A program made the translations under genes and the position numbers. This document shows, one piece after another, positions 21,548-64,000 of a DNA stretch of 64,000 nucleotides (within the stretch, counting starts at the first letter, position 1; the number at the start of each line of letters is the position of its first letter). The notes under the pieces are model-generated. The model saw nothing but the letters and a program-made list of their open reading frames with translations, ran no database searches and was not told where the DNA came from. The stretch is from Crambe crambe. Its lineage: Eukaryota; Porifera; Demospongiae; Poecilosclerida; Crambeidae. Location: contig OZ004593.1 of assembly GCA_963924555.1 (NCBI GenBank), positions 2,972,480-3,036,479 of the forward strand, read 5' to 3'.

Positions 21548-24500
21548 ATGCTAATGGTAAGACTGGCTAATACTTTAACTATACTGCAAATCACTCACCC
21601 TGTAGCTAATAAGTAAAGGCTATGTAGACTCTTTTCAAATAAGCTGAAAAGCCATCATCAGCTGCACCTAAATCATTATCACTGTCTAATTATTAGGAGC
21701 ACAATTTCAAAACACTCCTTTTGAGCATCTTCCTTCCTCTTATCTCATCTCAAGGTATGCCATCAAACTCTACTGGTAACATGTATAAGGTCCAGTGATT
21801 CTAGCATGATGATAGGAATAATGAAGTTGACTCCCAATCATGCAAACATGATGTGTGTAGCTATAATGTTTCTCTTCTTGTCCCATGCATGCATTTACAG
21901 CTCCAGTAATCTTTCCAGAATACTATACATTTAGCAATAATAATTCAATGACAGTGAATGGATCATCTCCTACTGGAAACTGTTCCGACAGTCACTTACA
22001 TGGCACACTAGTAACCTGTGTGCAACCAAATTCCAGTGTTCTGTTTGATTGGAGTGTCCCCACATTAACTGGACTAGATGGTGACATGTGGGCAAGTCAA
22101 CTACTCACAATACAATCAATAGATGGACGCATTGACATCAGATCAACTTTTGCATTTAATGTAATAATTGAAAGGATTGAGTTGTTGATATTTAACTGTT
22201 CAAAAATATCGAGTCAAAATATCACCCTCGAACTCTTTGGAGGACCTGCAACTAAAAGGTATATAACTACAAAGCATTTGGGATCTGTTACTTCCTGTGA
22301 CTCCCTTGTGAGAGTGTGCATATCAGTCAATACTTCAGATTTACGAGAGATTTTAATGAGATTTACCTCTAACAAAGACTACTGGCTGTACCTTGCTGAG
22401 GTGATCTTCTACAGTCGTAATTCTACCTGTTTACCAGACGCCATCATTATTTTGACTACACTACTACCACCAGTTACAAGTTCACCAGATACCATTGCAC
22501 CACTACCACCAGATACAAGTTCACCAGATACCACTGCACCAGTTGAACCACCAATAATCATTGGTAGTAGTAAGTAGTTATGTAGGCATATAGTTTATCA
22601 GTCTCTGAACAATAATGATACGCTGATGCACTGTACAGGTGTAACATTCCAAACTGCCATCTTGTTATCTGTCATCATCACTGCCCTCGTCACAGCTCTA
22701 CTGGCTACAGTCATCTTTGTGGTAGTGCAGGTTATCATATGCAAGTGCCACCTAAAGTTCAGATCTAGAGGAACTGAGACGGGAGCCTCAGCAGGAGGGG
22801 AAGGGCAGGAATATGAAGTGATGGGTGGGGATGAGGGAGGTGTGGTTGCGAGATGTGGCAATGATTCCACATACATGGAGGTTGGTGGAGAAGAAAAAGG
22901 CCACACCTTTGAACTGAAGGAGAATGATGCATATGGCACTCTCTCCTAAATATTTACGCAAACTCAGTTCAATCACGTAAACAGAGTGTGTCCATAGTTT
23001 TACTATAGTACTTACACATGCACATGCACTTCCTAACACCAATGCAATGTTCATAAATAAACAGTTTAATGGTAATGTGTTCTTTAATAAACAATATGTG
23101 CAGATTGTGTCTGAGTGATCTGTGTTTTAACAGTTGTCATTGTCATGGTGGTATTAAATGGAGTATTAGTGACCCGATTTTCTCCGCTGTTTTGGTTAAT
23201 GGCTAATTGACGTAGACCTTAGTCTGGTATGTCTACTTGGTGATTAGAAGATATCTTAGAGGTACAGCTGTGTAATTACGCTACATGGGGTAGCTATACA
23301 GGCTGTGCATTTCATGTCGCCCACACACTGTAGTAGAACCATGCATGGTAGAACAATGGTGTGGGTATATAAAGCTTCTATATGATTGGTTGATCTTATC
23401 ACACCATTTCCATTAGTGTAAAGTGCATCTTCATTTTCAAGATCTTTCAGGACTAAAAACCAAGATCACTTAGCTAAGTATTCCAATGTGTACTACTTCA
23501 CAGTTATCACAACTTGTCTTTAATGCACACACAATTAGCTACTCAGTGTAATTGAATGGAATGGTGAGATGAAACTTGGTCACACGCTGCATACTTATCT
23601 ATGATAATTTTAGCTAGCCTCATACTATCGATAGCGCTGATTTTGTATAGTACAAGCTTAATTAGTTGGAACAAAAAGCAAAAGGCACGCCTGGAAGTAG
23701 TGCTAGAGCAGATCACAACAATTTCAATGTCATAGCTGCAGCCAGTAAGTCAGTACGCTGATCTTATTATGAACAAACTAGTCAATTTTAGACATCGTTT
23801 GTTAGCAAATGAATTTTAGATTTTTGAACATTCTTCTCTCTACTGTGTAGATGTAATGATTCACTGTAGCCTTCTGAGAACCTATAGAGTAAGGGTAAAA
23901 GAGAAAGAAGAGTTTTTAGTTTTGTAGGGATCCAGGGGGTCCAGACCCCCCTTTTTAAATTTTGAAGTTGCATTTGTTGACAAGTTGTTAGCTAATAGGT
24001 TTATAATGCAGCACAAAAGGCGATTATTCATTATTTACTATTAATATTCATTTTGTGTTGTTCTATAAAGGGATTCAATTTTTTGCTTCCACAGGAGGGG
24101 TATGTTGGACCCCTCCCTTTCAAAATTGCTGAATCTGCCCCTGCATAGCATAATGGTGTGTTATTTATGTAGCTGGCTAACCATTCAAATTGCATGCCTT
24201 CTAGTTGTGCTCATCAGTGACTGCACGGCTAGCTACACAGACATTCTTCTTCATAAGTGTTCTTTTAAAGTGACCAACCAATGAAATTCACTTGCAGGTG
24301 CTACTATTAATTAAAAACGTTCTTCTTCTCTGCAGACTGTATCTGCTAGTCTGTGCTCATGTGAGACGCACAGTGGCCCCGCTTCCTGTTAACCTCACTT
24401 AAACTAGAGCATGTTGATCATGCTGTCCACAGCTCCAGAAAACACCCTCCCACTGGATGCTAGGACACAAGTCATACTGCCTTCATGTCTAGCCAAGATC

Positions 24501-26864
24501 TGAGCACAGTTCATCAATTCCATGTTCCATATCTGCATAATCGTAACAATAAATTTTTTATATAGCTACGTAGTGTAGTCTCTAATCAGGAGCACTTTTT
24601 CTAGTCACATTTATTGAGGAGTTTTTCTGCATGTAGATAAAGCTCAGAACTTACGTATCAGAGAGAGTTGCAATTCCTTTGAGATTATGTATATCCCATA
24701 CCTACGACATGAAAAATCAAACCTAGTGTGCTATACTATAGCCATGCACACATTATAGGAGGTATACAGGAAAGAGTAGGGGCCATGGCCATCCCTGCCA
24801 CCCCACTTCATATGCAGTGGTCCTTGAGATTTCTAGCTAATTGAGATACCAGAAGTGAAGCTGTATGCATGGAAAACAGTGCAATAGTTGGTAGTGGTCA
24901 TCACTTCAATAAACTTGTTTCTTTAGAGCATGCCTTTTATACATGCTGAAGAGATGAAGCCCATGCAATAGCTAGCTGCCCTTAGGTAGCTTAATCACAA
25001 AGGATGGAACTGAAAGAATGTACGTACGATAATAGTGCCCTCCCTAGTGGCTCACTTACTATGTGCAGCCACCCTTCATCCTTCATCCCTACCCTTGTTT
25101 CCTTAGCTACATTCTTGAGCAATGGTCATCCCTACATCTATTTTCATTTCACGGAAATATTATTTCCCTCTGGAATATACATTAACTAAGTGATCTCATA
25201 GTAGCTACTGAAGACTTCTAGTTATATTAATATTATACCAGTTCTGTTTCACACTTCTAACATCAATCATATCATATTAGTACCCTGTATCATACTTTCA
25301 CTCAAGTATATACAGTTGGAGGGCTTTGCATACATGTATATATAAATCGAGCATGTATAAAGTTTTCAAGACTGAGCTGAATAAAGGAATACAGTAGTTA
25401 ACATCATTGATCCCTTGACCCTGCTAATTGTTTTCCCTTCATAACATTCCATAGCTAATTGGAATGGTCCTCATTATGCTCAAATTTTTGCTCATGATTC
25501 TACTCCAGAAGAGGTACAATATGTAGTTAGTCACTATGACAGTGACTGTTCAAATGGAGTGGCCATTCCTTACCACACTGCAGAAACAGAAACGTTATTT
25601 TGATAAACATACCTTGTATAGGTAGCTAAGACTAATCATCATTAAAATAATCCAACAGTTTGTTATATTCACCAAAAATAATTATAGTGTCATTTTGGCA
25701 GATTTCAATGATTAACCTAACTAGCTAGCTAGCTTGCTAAACAATTTCATTTTGCAGTTCCAGTGCACAAGTGCTTCTTCTTGTAAGGCTAACAAGCTAT
25801 AGCTATAACCATCACAGCTGCAATAATTATTTCAGCTGTGTCATTTTTCTGCTAGCTGCATTTTTTCCTGCTAGCTGTGGCTATTATAAAGTTCTGAATG
25901 TCATAATAATAATTATGCTACGTATTTTGGGTACTTTACAGCAGAATCAATGAGACAACAAGAAACAAAAAAGAAAGGTGTGGCTAGTTCTGTACAAGCA
26001 AACTCAAAGCTACATGAAGTCATAGCGACACAGTACCCTTGTCATACCTCCTTTGATTCTATTCTCAGACTCTCACTCAAGTCCCTATTATTCTTTTCAA
26101 CTATATTCATACACAATCTGTCATTATACACACAGCTTTATATTAAGTAAATACAATAGTTGTTTCACTGATCCAAAGTACAAAGTTTATTTTGAATCCA
26201 ATTGGCATGTGTATTCTATCATTATTTAAAGTATGATTAGAAAAGGTTGATAGCACATTGTATAGAGCATGAGGTGTGTAGAAGCTAGTTACATTTTTTT
26301 TTGAAGAAAACTAGAGAAAAGTCTACAGTGACTTCATTAACCAACTTGTGTGATTCTTTCAAAGTTTATGCACATCTGCTGATATTCCATCAGCAATGTT
26401 AATCTTTCCTTAATTAAGATTCTGCCTAAGTATATTATTGAAACTGATTATCTGCCTGATCTGACCTCTCAAAATTTATAAGTAACTATGTAATTATCTG
26501 GCCTGACCAAATAGAATTTTTTTTCTGACGAATCAACTAGTTATACAGGACATTACACCCTTGCATGAACAGTAATTTTTTGTCAGTTACTGAGCTTGCT
26601 TTTTTGCGAATAAAGCTATTCTTAAGAGGTTCCTTTTTATGTTAGCTGAACATATACCAATCTACGTAGCTATCTGAGTATAGTATGTGATAAGCAGTCC
26701 AATATTATATGGACCAATCAGAGTACTCTGGTTAATGGCACAGTTAGCTATAGCTATATTATGAGCACCCCGGAGATCCAGGCTATAATATGCTACATGG
26801 ATAAATCAAGAATTTGAGTGTTACTATCATACTCACATACCTTAATTTTTTTACAGATCAGTAA
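21291..26864 (+). repeat. 5.57-kb tandem unit 2 (contains R5)
   Basis: Head-to-tail copy of 15731-21290 at an offset of about 5560-5575. R6 begins in the start of a third unit that diverges after the ectodomain. Confidence 0.85.
21548..22949 (+). CDS. R5: type-A paired-type receptor
   Basis: Exons 21548-21556 (MLM), 21697-21754, 21901-22569 and 22639-22949; about 348 aa with continuous phase-1 joins. It is a close copy of R4. Differences include GGPATKRY for GGPMTTRY and an expanded stalk (PVTSSPDTIAPLPPDTSSPDTTAPVEPP). Intron 3 is shortened to 69 bp through loss of the TTATTGATAACTGC stretch, leaving ACAG as acceptor. The tail again carries EYEV, TYMEV and AYGTLS. Confidence 0.85.
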
Positions 26865-27120
26865 TGGAGATGAAATCCACCATGGACACATGGAAAAGGT
26901 GACTGCATGAGCATGATGGCTGGAATTAAACTCATGAAAGGAACCACTGCACCTGTTATTAGCCAAAACGGAAACTGGAAGCAAACATAACTACTTACCA
27001 ATCATAACATTCCATGATTAACTATACAGTTTTATATAGACAGCAGAATCTAATAGCTAAAAGACTTGGTTTTCTGAAGTCTGACTAGCAGTAAAACTCT
27101 ATACAGTGTGAAACTACACA
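22950..27120. other. 4.2-kb spacer R5 to R6
   Basis: Near-identical duplicate of 17396-21547, with the same 3' flank, repeat segments and promoter block (from about 26864). No gene is seen. Confidence 0.45.
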
Positions 27121-28764
27121 ATGCTAAAGGTAAGACTGGCTAATACTTTAACTATACTGCAAATCACTCACCCTGTAGCTAATAAGTAAAGGCTATGTAG
27201 ACTCTTTTCAAATAAGCTGAAAAGCCATCATCAGCTGCACCTAAATCATTATCACTGTCTAATTATTAGGAGCACAATTTCAAAACACTCCTTTTGAGCA
27301 TCTTCCTTCCTCTTATCTCATCTCAAGGTATGCCATCAAACTCTACTGGTAACATGTATAAGGTCCAGTGATTCTAGCATGATGGTAGGAATAATGAAGT
27401 TGACTCCCAATCATGCAAACATGATGTGTGTATAATGTTTCTCTTCTTGTCCCATGCATGCATTTACAGATCCAGTAATCTTTCCAGAATACTATACATT
27501 TAGCAATAATAATTCAATGACAGTGAATGGATCATCTCCTACTGGAAACTGTTCCAACAGTCACTTACATGGCACACTAGTAACCTGTGTGCAACCAAAT
27601 TCCAGTGTTCTGTTTGATCGGAGTGTCCCCACATTAACTGGACTAGATGGTGACATGTGGGCAAGTCAACTACTCACAATACAATCAATAGATGGACGCA
27701 TTGACATCAGATCAACTTTTGCATTTAATGTAACAATTGAAAGGGTTGAGTTGTTGATATTTAACTGTTCAAAAATATCGAGTCGCAATATCACCCTCGA
27801 ACTCTTTGGAGGACCTATGACTACAAGGTACATAACTACAAAGCATTTGGGATCTGTTACTACCTGTGACTCCCTTGTGAGAGTGTGCATATCAGTCAAT
27901 ACTTCAGATTTACGAGAGATTTTAATGAGATTTACCTCTAACAAAGACTACTGGTTGTACCTTGCTGAGGTGATCTTCTACAGTCGTAATTCTACCTGTT
28001 CACCAGACACCATCTTTAATTCAACTACACTACTACCACCAGTTACAACAAGTTCACCAAATACCACGTCACCAGTGGAACCATCAATGAATGCAACACA
28101 AGCAGCTACAACACCACCAACCTCTAGCAATGTCATCATAGCAGTAGTGATTCCTCTCTCTATTGTCCTCATTATTGTTATGATTATAGTTGTCCTGGTC
28201 CTCTGCATAGTCTGTACCATTACATATAAGCATCAACTCAGAGACAAGGAGGACCACACAACCACCCACAGACATGCACACAACCATCAACCACAACAAG
28301 AAAGAGGACACATCAACCTGTGTGAGGAGACAGGACGTGCAGTCTACTCTTCAATACACGACATTCAAGGAGAAGATGCCCCAACAGATCAAATCTACAA
28401 CCGCCTTCAACAAGACACAGGTCCAGTGAAAGGAGGGACCAAGTCTTCCTGGGGGGCTACTGTGGACCAAAATGGGGCAGAGGTTGGAGCATACTCTACT
28501 GTGTCCTACAGCAAACAACCTCAAGCCTCCAAGGAAGCTGGTGTAGAGGGCATGGAAGATCCACTCTTACATTTGTATGCTCAAGTGGATGAAGATGTAA
28601 AGAAATCAATAAAGAAAAGTGAAGACATCTTTGCTACTGACCAACAAGAAGAGGCTTCTGCTTCTGCATTATATGCTCAAGTGGATAAGAAGAGAAAGAA
28701 GAAGAAGAAAGAGGAAGACACTCCACTTCATGAGCCAGACCAGCTGTATGCACAAGTGGACTAA
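27121..28764 (+). CDS. R6: type-B receptor with clade-2 ectodomain and 6 Tyr motifs
   Basis: Exons 27121-27129 (MLK), 27270-27327 and 27470-28764; about 453 aa. The ectodomain is of the R4/R5 clade, but after the Cys of STCSPD the exon continues without a donor into a short stalk (one SPNTTSPVEPSMNAT unit), the B-type TM helix (NVIIAVVIPLSIVLII) and a B tail with VYSSI, IYNRL, AYSTV, LYAQV, LYAQV and LYAQV, ending just after DQLYAQVD. Compared with R3 it lacks the expanded repeats and the C-terminal MYSVI region. It is therefore a hybrid of the R4/R5 front half and an R3-like back half. Confidence 0.85.
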
Positions 28765-29169
28765 GAACCTTCTCGTAGAAGAACTTCAGTAACGTAAACC
28801 AGTATACATGTATGTTGTCAATTAGCTACACTGTGTGCTTCATGTCCACTTTTAACATGGCTGCACATTATTTATACTTTATTTGTGTTTTTGTTTTTTT
28901 AACTAATTCATATTGACTTTAAGTCTAAATGTTTTTAAGTATGATAATTATGATTTTGACATACATGCATACATAATAATACATCTGTATAATAATTATC
29001 GGATGATAAAATGTGGCTAGTAATTAGTACAGCAAGAAGGTCTAAGTTCTTTGGCCTAGCTAGCTACCGTTTCATGCACTTAGCTTTGGTTAGATCCACA
29101 GTATATGGTTGAACTTTAACCTGGTAATCCAAGCAATAGAAATGCAAATGTTTTTGAAGCTGTGCATGT
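28765..29169. other. 3' flank of R6
   Basis: AT-rich spacer unlike the other receptor 3' flanks, which fits R6's divergent end. No feature is seen beyond the start of the inverted-repeat element at 29170. Confidence 0.4.
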
Positions 29170-30921
29170 CGTCCCCAGGCGATTCCACGCGCATGTGGAA
29201 GATATGCGACCACACCGGAAGTGACGTCACCAAACGTGGATGTTTTGCCAATAATTAATTAATTATGGCCATGCCATGCGCATATGCCACTAGCTATAAG
29301 GTCGCATCACCTTGACGTCATTCTGGAACGCCCACGCTCTACAGCCACGTGGAACAGAACAGCTTGCTAGCCGGCTGGTGTGTTGCAGTTCAGTTGTTTG
29401 GCGACTTAGCTTAATAGGGATGAAGTTCTCACGGAATATAGCAGCAGAGATTCGCTCCTGCCTGTTCAGTGAGTGAGTGATACAAAAAATGATAAGAAAT
29501 TAATGTATAGCTGTGCGATATATGCTTGTATAGTTACTTCAGTTAGATATTACAGTTAGCCTTTCTTTGCCAAAAAGTGTTACTGTAGTATGCATGCGTT
29601 GGTTATGGCGGTAAAATTAAAGCATTCTCCTCTAACCCCCTCCTCTCTTTTCTTTAAATCTCTCTTTCTCCCTCTCTTCTCCTTGCCTTCATATCTTCTC
29701 TCCCTCTCCCCCTTCCCTACACTTACCCACTCGTTCATGATGAACTTTGAGAGATTGTCATATGCATATCAGTGTCCAGGTACCTAGACTCTACTGTTAA
29801 GTACTTCCATGCTGTTGCGTATGAAACACACACACCAGCATGGTTAAGCACTGTCATGACCTGTGTATGTGTGATATTTAGTATTTATATACTTGTTTAT
29901 TTGTAGCCCGAGCAATGAGAGGAAAAGTGGTAGCCCAAGGACCTTCACTGAACAGCATTTGAGGAGGGTAGAAAGAGCTGTGATGGATTTCAGTGTGGCA
30001 GCATGTGAGTGTTCATCATCTTCGTCACCTTCATGTCTGCTGCAGTTTCCAAATTGATGTATTAATTCAACCACATCTGGAGTATTAGCAGAGAACTCGG
30101 CACTGATTGCGTCCAAAGAGAAACTTTTGAGGTGCTCTATTGTGTCTGGACCATGGTAACTGCAAATTTGGACCAAGTAATGCTTGCATTTGGTCATCCA
30201 ACTCAGGTGATTTGTGCTCCAACTCCACTATCCTTTGCCGTAATTCATCATTTTCTCTACTGTAGTTCATCATTCCTCCTGAGTGTTATCTCCAGAGAAG
30301 ATTGATCAAAAGAACTTACTGTGTTTTTTTCTAGGCCATAAATGTAAGTTTATCTTTTCTCCCCAACCTTTTTACTCACTGAATTGGGAATCCTTCTCTA
30401 ATAGCATGAGAAAGAGCACAGTTACTAATTCTGGATGGCAGAAATTTGGTGGTAGCTTCATCCAAAAGGTCTGACTCGTTTGCTTACAGTCTTACTGGAG
30501 CATCCTTGTAATATTGCTTCAGCCAATCTTTCATTCGGTCTCCATAGAAATTCGAATTTCTAGCTACATGTATTTTCTTATTATATGAAGTATTTTTATT
30601 TATAATAAAACATAACACTATATTTCAACATGAAACAAGTATAATAAACATGAAAACAAAATAACTTCATGTTTCTAGTTCTAGTTGGTCAATTCAAGTA
30701 GCTGGCGGGATGTGGCATTCTTGCTCAGGTAGGCCTGGCTGGCTCGAGGCTCTGTCTGCAGCTGCGCGCAGTGATTAAAAAGCGTAGGCAGAGTTACTGG
30801 AATTTAATGCACTGCCCACGCCCAATTAAGTCGGTTCTAGGTCGATTACAAGCTCACGTGTGGTCGCGTACCAGGCCTTCCACAAGCTAATTATTATTGC
30901 GCGTGGAATCGCCTGGGGACG
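29170..30921. mobile_element. 1.75-kb element with 24-bp terminal inverted repeats
   Basis: The left end 29170-29193 begins CGTCCCCAGGCGATTC, and the right end 30898-30921 is its exact reverse complement over 24 bases. Further inside, GTGGAAG and GCGACCACAC also pair, spaced differently. No clear target duplication is visible. Inside lie a pyrimidine-rich tract (about 29630-29730) and a dead gene on the minus strand. The CG-rich ends contrast with the surroundings. Most likely a DNA transposon or a composite carrying captured sequence. Confidence 0.6.
29900..30545 (-). pseudogene. frameshifted remnant of an uncharacterised invertebrate gene family
   Basis: Minus-strand pieces in different frames line up: MKDWLKQYYKDAP then a stop (about 30530); SDLLDEATTKFLPSR...AIREGFPI (about 30475-30385); a charged helix NDELRQRIVELEHKSPELDDQ (about 30255-30190); after a frame change DTIEHLKSFSLDAISAEF...VVELIHQFG; TLLKCCSVKVLGLPL; after another shift LIARATNKQVYK. 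The order LKSF / LL...C / LGL / ARATNKQ recalls long uncharacterised sponge and cnidarian proteins with a DUF6589-type C-terminus. That link is from memory and uncertain. It cannot encode an intact protein. Confidence 0.4.
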
Positions 30922-32752
30922 AGGCTACATGCTCATATCTGTCCACATATGTGTGGACTCACTCCACCTGACCAATAATAATATAACTGCTATAGGAGAT
31001 CCGAAATACCACATTTACAATCGTGCAGAATTTGGTTGCTATGCATTAAAAGTCCATTAAAGTTGTGATAACTCTGAAATTGAAATACTTAGCTAAGTGA
31101 TTTCTGTTGTTGTTTTTTTATTGTTATTGTTGTTGTTGTTTTTATTAGTCCTGCACTTTAAGCTAATGGAATGCTATGACAAAATAACCAATCAGATTGA
31201 AGCTTCCATATTTTATACAGGTACACACTCTGACATTGAACAACTGAATGAACATACATTCTAACAGTTACTGATTAAAAACCACACCTGTTGAACAGCT
31301 ATAGCTAGCCAATGTGAAATTTGTACCATAATATTAAAGGTAAAACCATTATACTATAAACACTGAAGAATAACACCAGGTGTTATTTTTGATAATAGGG
31401 TGCTTAATGTATACAAAATGTGATGTGCATGGCAATACTTAGAGCATTTATCCATGTTGTAGGTATGGGATATCTATAATCACAACTCTCTCTGAACACA
31501 GCTAGCTATATCTGCACATGCATCACTGCAAAAATGAAAATGCTATTTTAACAAACTTGCTCAATTGAAATCTGTAAAAAGAATTTTAATTAGAACTTGT
31601 GATTTCTGTTTGGCAGTTTGCCAAGTTAGACTATTGTTGTGGAGCTATATTTGAGAGGTAAGTCTTCTGCCATTGCAATAGAGTGTAAAAAGTGTGGTTT
31701 TTCAAAAAAATTTGCATGTACATATATATCGACACCAAATGGACCACGACTGCATACCGATTGCAAAATTTCATTCCAAAATTCCAAAATTTCATTGTAA
31801 AGCCCGCAAGGGATACATACAGAGAGAAAATAATGCGAGGCTCATGATGTGACATGATACAATAATAACTTGCTAAGGAGTTATGTGCAATATTGCTCTG
31901 AGTGATATAGTGCCTTTACACCTTGCTGCGCATGCGCATGCAGGGTAATGACACTAGTATTTATTTCTACAATGATTAGTCTAATCTAACAAGTAACTAT
32001 GTTTAAGAACTTGACTAATGTGTCCTGATTAGCAGAAAGGTGGCCTGAGTGTCATGATTATAGAGAGGTGTCCTATTAGAGAGATATCCTGACTAGAGAA
32101 ATGTCCTTATTATAGAGAAGTGTCCTGTGTCCTTATTAGAAAGTGACCTGATTAGGAAGGTAGAAAGTGTCCTGATTAGAAAGGTGTCCTCATTTCAAAG
32201 GTGACCATGTTGAAGGGTTAGGGGTTCCACTGTATATATATATATTGTATCATCGAGGGGTTTGGATTCCACCATGTCCACAATGCTGTACTTAGTGGAA
32301 CCCCTCTATGCATGCATTATTGAGAGGTTCACATTGTCCACTAACTCCCTAACTTCAAGGTGGAAACCTCAATCCATTTGAAGGTGGAGTAAGAAAGTTC
32401 CCCTAGCCCTATCTTTGAGCGCAGTGATTTATAATTAGCCAGAGTAAGGGAGAGATGGTGGATAATGGGAAAGGTTTATCAAACTGCTGGAAATGAAAAG
32501 ACAATTGAGGTATATAGTAGCTATAGCTAGCTGTGCAGTAGTAGTTGGACTGTGCTGCATAATAGATGGCCACTTTCTCATACCCTTCATACACTTACAA
32601 CTTGAAGCAGTGAACTAACTCTGTTGCAGCATAAAATTAATAATAAAAGGGCGTGGTTAATTCAGGGTAACTCACTACAGTAAGATAAATAGTGAAGTTG
32701 CTACTATAGTTATAGTTATTATTATTGTTATAATTAAGAATACATCACTGAT
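30922..32752. other. spacer between the array and the giant receptor gene
   Basis: About 31040-31385 is a direct copy of the R4 upstream spacer (15340-15725) that stops at the same boundary where the 5.56-kb units begin. About 31990-32220 is a degenerate short tandem repeat. There is no supported gene; small antisense frames near 31631-31855 and 32409-32594 lack conservation. The two flanking genes converge here, so their 3' ends should lie in this stretch. Confidence 0.45.
31990..32220. repeat. degenerate tandem repeat, unit like GTGTCCTGATTAGAGAG
   Basis: About twelve imperfect copies of a 17-20 bp unit. The same unit occurs two or three times near 5620-5670 and 11345-11395, and related text ends in GGTTCCACTGTA here and near 63430. 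It is probably a dispersed element with an internal minisatellite. Confidence 0.6.
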
Positions 32753-63666
<30,914 letters not shown>

Positions 63667-64000
63667 CTAAGGCAATGTATAAATTGTATTGGAGTAGAAT
63701 AATAATCATTCATGTTTAAAATATCATTCTTACAGCTTGTAAACACCTTTTTGTAATATTTGTTGTTCAATTATTATTTCGACCAAAAATAATTTAACCA
63801 CCAATTTATGGTATTGGGTTTTGCAACATTTTTGCACATTACACCCCAAGAGCACCACGCGCATGCTCACAAATTGTCTTAGTTATCCCCAGCCCCTGAC
63901 CTGACATCGACAGTGCATGCTTATTATGCTTATTATAGTGCTAGAGTAACTCTTCAAGTACTTCCTACTCCAGGCCAAGTTCAAGTAAGTATAGATAGCT
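63667..64000 (-). other. intron or 5' part of the giant receptor gene
   Basis: It begins with the acceptor of the first visible exon (AG at 63667-63668). I see no further YWTD or other domain exon up to the window edge, so the next upstream exon lies outside. Confidence 0.5.

Overview
The window reads as metazoan genomic DNA, most likely from a demosponge of the Amphimedon type. The evidence is the AT-rich sequence, many 50-70 bp GT-AG introns, one-domain-per-exon Ig/FN3/NIDO/SRCR receptors and abundant short dispersed repeats. The species call is inference. Gene models below come from reading splice sites, phases and homology within the window; no search was run.

Left part (about 0.2-28.8 kb): a tandem array of six plus-strand receptor genes, here R1-R6 (R1 1922-3415, R2 6561-8456, R3 12282-14903, R4 15986-17395, R5 21548-22949, R6 27121-28764). 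All share a split signal peptide made by two tiny exons and a roughly 200-residue, six-cysteine, heavily N-glycosylated ectodomain that I cannot assign to a named family. They carry one of two membrane/tail modules. Type A (R1, R2, R4, R5) has a separate TM exon and a short tail with one YxxV and one YxxL motif. Type B (R3, R6) continues in the same exon into a different TM helix and a long charged tail with 6 (R6) or 16 (R3) Yxx(L/V/I) motifs, largely on a 60-bp coding minisatellite. Three minus-strand relics of the B tail (about 0.24-0.76, 3.95-4.5 and 9.5-10.2 kb) lie between genes. This resembles a paired-receptor system (same binding domain, different signalling tails), and I consider it the most interesting content. 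R4 and R5 sit in two near-identical 5.57-kb tandem units.

Middle (28.8-32.75 kb): non-genic spacer with a 1.75-kb element bounded by 24-bp inverted repeats that holds a dead, frameshifted gene, a displaced copy of the receptor-array flank, and a degenerate short tandem repeat.

Right part (32.75-63.7 kb, minus strand): one giant type I membrane receptor gene, incomplete at its 5' end. I could place 67 consecutive exons. Wherever I checked, lengths and phases keep one open frame of about 6,190 codons from 63666 to the stop at 32753. N to C: LDL-receptor YWTD repeats, EGF-like, LDLa, three NIDO domains (the first interrupted by an SRCR domain), 38 Ig domains, 9 FN3 domains, a juxtamembrane domain, TM helix and a tyrosine-containing tail. 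The Ig region is built from a five-exon cassette (here A-B-C-D-E) repeated five times.

The two halves point to a cell-surface recognition or adhesion locus: a rapidly rearranging array of small paired-type receptors facing, tail to tail, a very large multidomain receptor. A role in self/non-self or microbial recognition is inference only.
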